Assembly (NCBI GenBank): GCA_963575745.1
Contig: CAUYUJ010009779.1
Coordinates: 288,501-352,500, forward strand
Direction: 5' to 3'
Source of the DNA: Prorocentrum cordatum
Lineage: Eukaryota > Sar > Dinophyceae > Prorocentrales > Prorocentraceae
Length of the DNA stretch: 64,000 bases
The position numbers were made by a program, and so were the translations under genes. Numbering within the stretch: the first letter of the stretch is position 1; each line of letters opens with the position of its first letter. Of this stretch, positions 62,650-64,000 are shown in pieces. Under the pieces are notes generated by a model. It saw nothing but the letters and a program-made list of their open reading frames with translations, was not told where the DNA came from and did not search any database.

Positions 62650-63403
62650 CACGTAGCCGCCGTCGTCGCCGCTCTCGAAGCCGTCAAGGGTCCCCTCGTC
62701 CCTGAGGGTGCAGTAACTCTTTTAGCAGCGCGCAGCATCGAACGAATTCGTGGTACACCACTCGTACCACTGGCTCCTGAAACACAGCGCATATCAGCAA
62801 CAACTCCAGGGCCCCTCATGCCAATAGACATCGCCACATCGGCGTTGCTCCTATCCTGCATCTCAACCCCATCTAGATCTCCATGTCCCCGTTCTCGACA
62901 AACGTCTGGAGGATCCGCTCGAGATGACCCATCGGGGCCGTTCCCTCCTTCACCTCCGCCCCGAGCTGCTCGCAACAGGCGACTGATGGCTCGAGACTCG
63001 AGCCTCGGCATCGAAACCTTGCACTGGCCCTCTCGGACGGCCGTCTGGATCTTCACGAAGGGGAGCTCCGCCGCCATATCCTGCAACGATTTCTTGGCCA
63101 CCATATCCTTCCACTCGGTCAGGCGCTTCGCGATGAAAACACCCACGCTCTGCCCAGACCTCTCGCAGCCCCCTCGGACATCCGGACCAGGCACGCCACC
63201 GAGATCGAGCCTATCTCCGCCAGCTCGCTCGCCTTGCCGCGCGCCCTGGGGTCCTGGGCCGACTCCACCCACGCCTTCACCCGAGCGCGACCCACGAGGA
63301 TCGGCTCGGTGCTCTCGCCCATCACCATCGTCAACAAACTACTAGCCTCGACCTGTCTGGTACGTAGCGTCACGCTCATCACGAGCTGCATCAGCACTGG
63401 CAC
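62650..63403 (-). other. Possible broken coding region
   Basis: Two overlapping minus-strand frames have protein-like pieces: TEPILVGRARVKAWVESAQD then SELAEIGSISVACLVRMSEG (63403-63119), and FIAKRLTEWKDMVAKKSLQD then ELPFVKIQTAVREGQCKVSM (about 63145-62990). They meet near 63140 with a one-base shift. This could be a frameshifted gene or retroelement remnant, or a misjudged intron. No domain recognised. Confidence 0.3.
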
Positions 63404-63734
63404 GGTTTTTTATCAGTGGCATGTTTGACCAGACCGCACAGTGTTCAAGGAGGAGGAGGAGAAGGAGGAGGAGGCGGAGGAGGGGGGAGGAGAACGGGGC
63501 ATAGCATGAGGACCAGACGGAGGGTGAAAAAAAGGATGGGACCACGTCCGCCGTCGAGGATGACGAAGGTCCGGCATCGGCTGGACCTCTGGGGCAGATC
63601 CGGCGTAGCCTTTTTTTTCCGCCTGCGCAGGCATCGAGCCTGCCCGGCAGATCTCGGCCAGCAGCGTCACGTGCGCGCTGCCGCATCTTGCGCAGCACTC
63701 GCTCAAGGATCTGGGTGGACGGACGGGGGGAGAA

Positions 63735-64000
63735 CTAACTCCTCCTCCTGCTCCTCCTCCTCCTCCTCCCCCTTCTCCTCCTCCTCCCTCCTCCTCCTCC
63801 CCCTCCTCCCCCTCCTCCCCCTCCTCCTCCTCCTCCTCCCCCTCCTCCTCCTCCTCCCTCCTCCTCCTCCTCCTCCTCCTCCTCCTCCTCCTCCTCCTCC
63901 TCCTCCTCCTCCTCCTCTCCTCCTCCTCCTCCTCCTCCTCCTCCTCCTCCTCCTCTCTCCTCCTCCTCCTCTCCTCCTCCCTCCTCCTCCTCCTCCCCTC
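63735..64000. repeat. TCC microsatellite running off the window
   Basis: CTCCTC triplets with CCCCTC and CTCTCC interruptions up to the last base. Confidence 0.95.

Overview
This is a eukaryotic nuclear window, almost certainly from a dinoflagellate. The deciding evidence is a set of spliced-leader relics: sequences close to the conserved dinoflagellate leader (core GCCATTTTGGCTCAA) lie on the minus strand just upstream of the protein-coding genes at the right end. Unidirectional gene order, short introns, GC-rich unique sequence, very long trinucleotide arrays and dense repeats all fit. The genus cannot be fixed from sequence alone; Prorocentrum-like is only a guess.

Layout. 1-7.0 kb: short inverted-repeat (foldback) elements, some nested, a GGA array, an ATC array and an eight-unit 77-bp minisatellite. 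7.0-11.3 kb: a nearly complete non-LTR retrotransposon on the minus strand (coiled-coil ORF1, then endonuclease plus reverse transcriptase). 11.3-15.2 kb: a 106-bp palindrome, CT-rich DNA, an AT-richer tandem-repeat island and a long TCC/ATC higher-order repeat. 15.2-17.4 kb: a decayed LINE of a different type on the plus strand (YVDD reverse transcriptase, CCHC knuckle, RNase H). 17.7-36 kb: microsatellites, dispersed 150-230 bp families, segmental duplications and small inverted-repeat elements. 36.6-38.5 kb: TAG arrays. 38.8-40.2 kb: a long inverted repeat with 359-bp arms. 40.4-41.4 kb: an unidentified coding segment. 41.4-50.5 kb: more repeats and nested elements.

49.5-61.2 kb is the real gene region. 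Three convincing protein genes, and perhaps a fourth, are all on the minus strand. In transcription order they are: a 227-aa protein (61128-60445); a 396-aa protein (59141-57951) sharing a domain of about 100 residues with the first; a multi-exon gene of about 1,530 aa (56860-51554) whose splice sites can be read from frame continuity; and a doubtful short ORF (50000-49554). Each has a leader relic upstream, as expected if these loci were re-inserted from trans-spliced mRNA. No known enzyme family was recognised in any of them. The shared domain and shared orientation suggest a lineage-specific gene array, but function is unknown.

The most distinctive mobile DNA is a set of short non-autonomous inverted-repeat families. 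For several, the window itself holds both the filled and the empty site, or one element inside another, so target-site duplications can be read directly.
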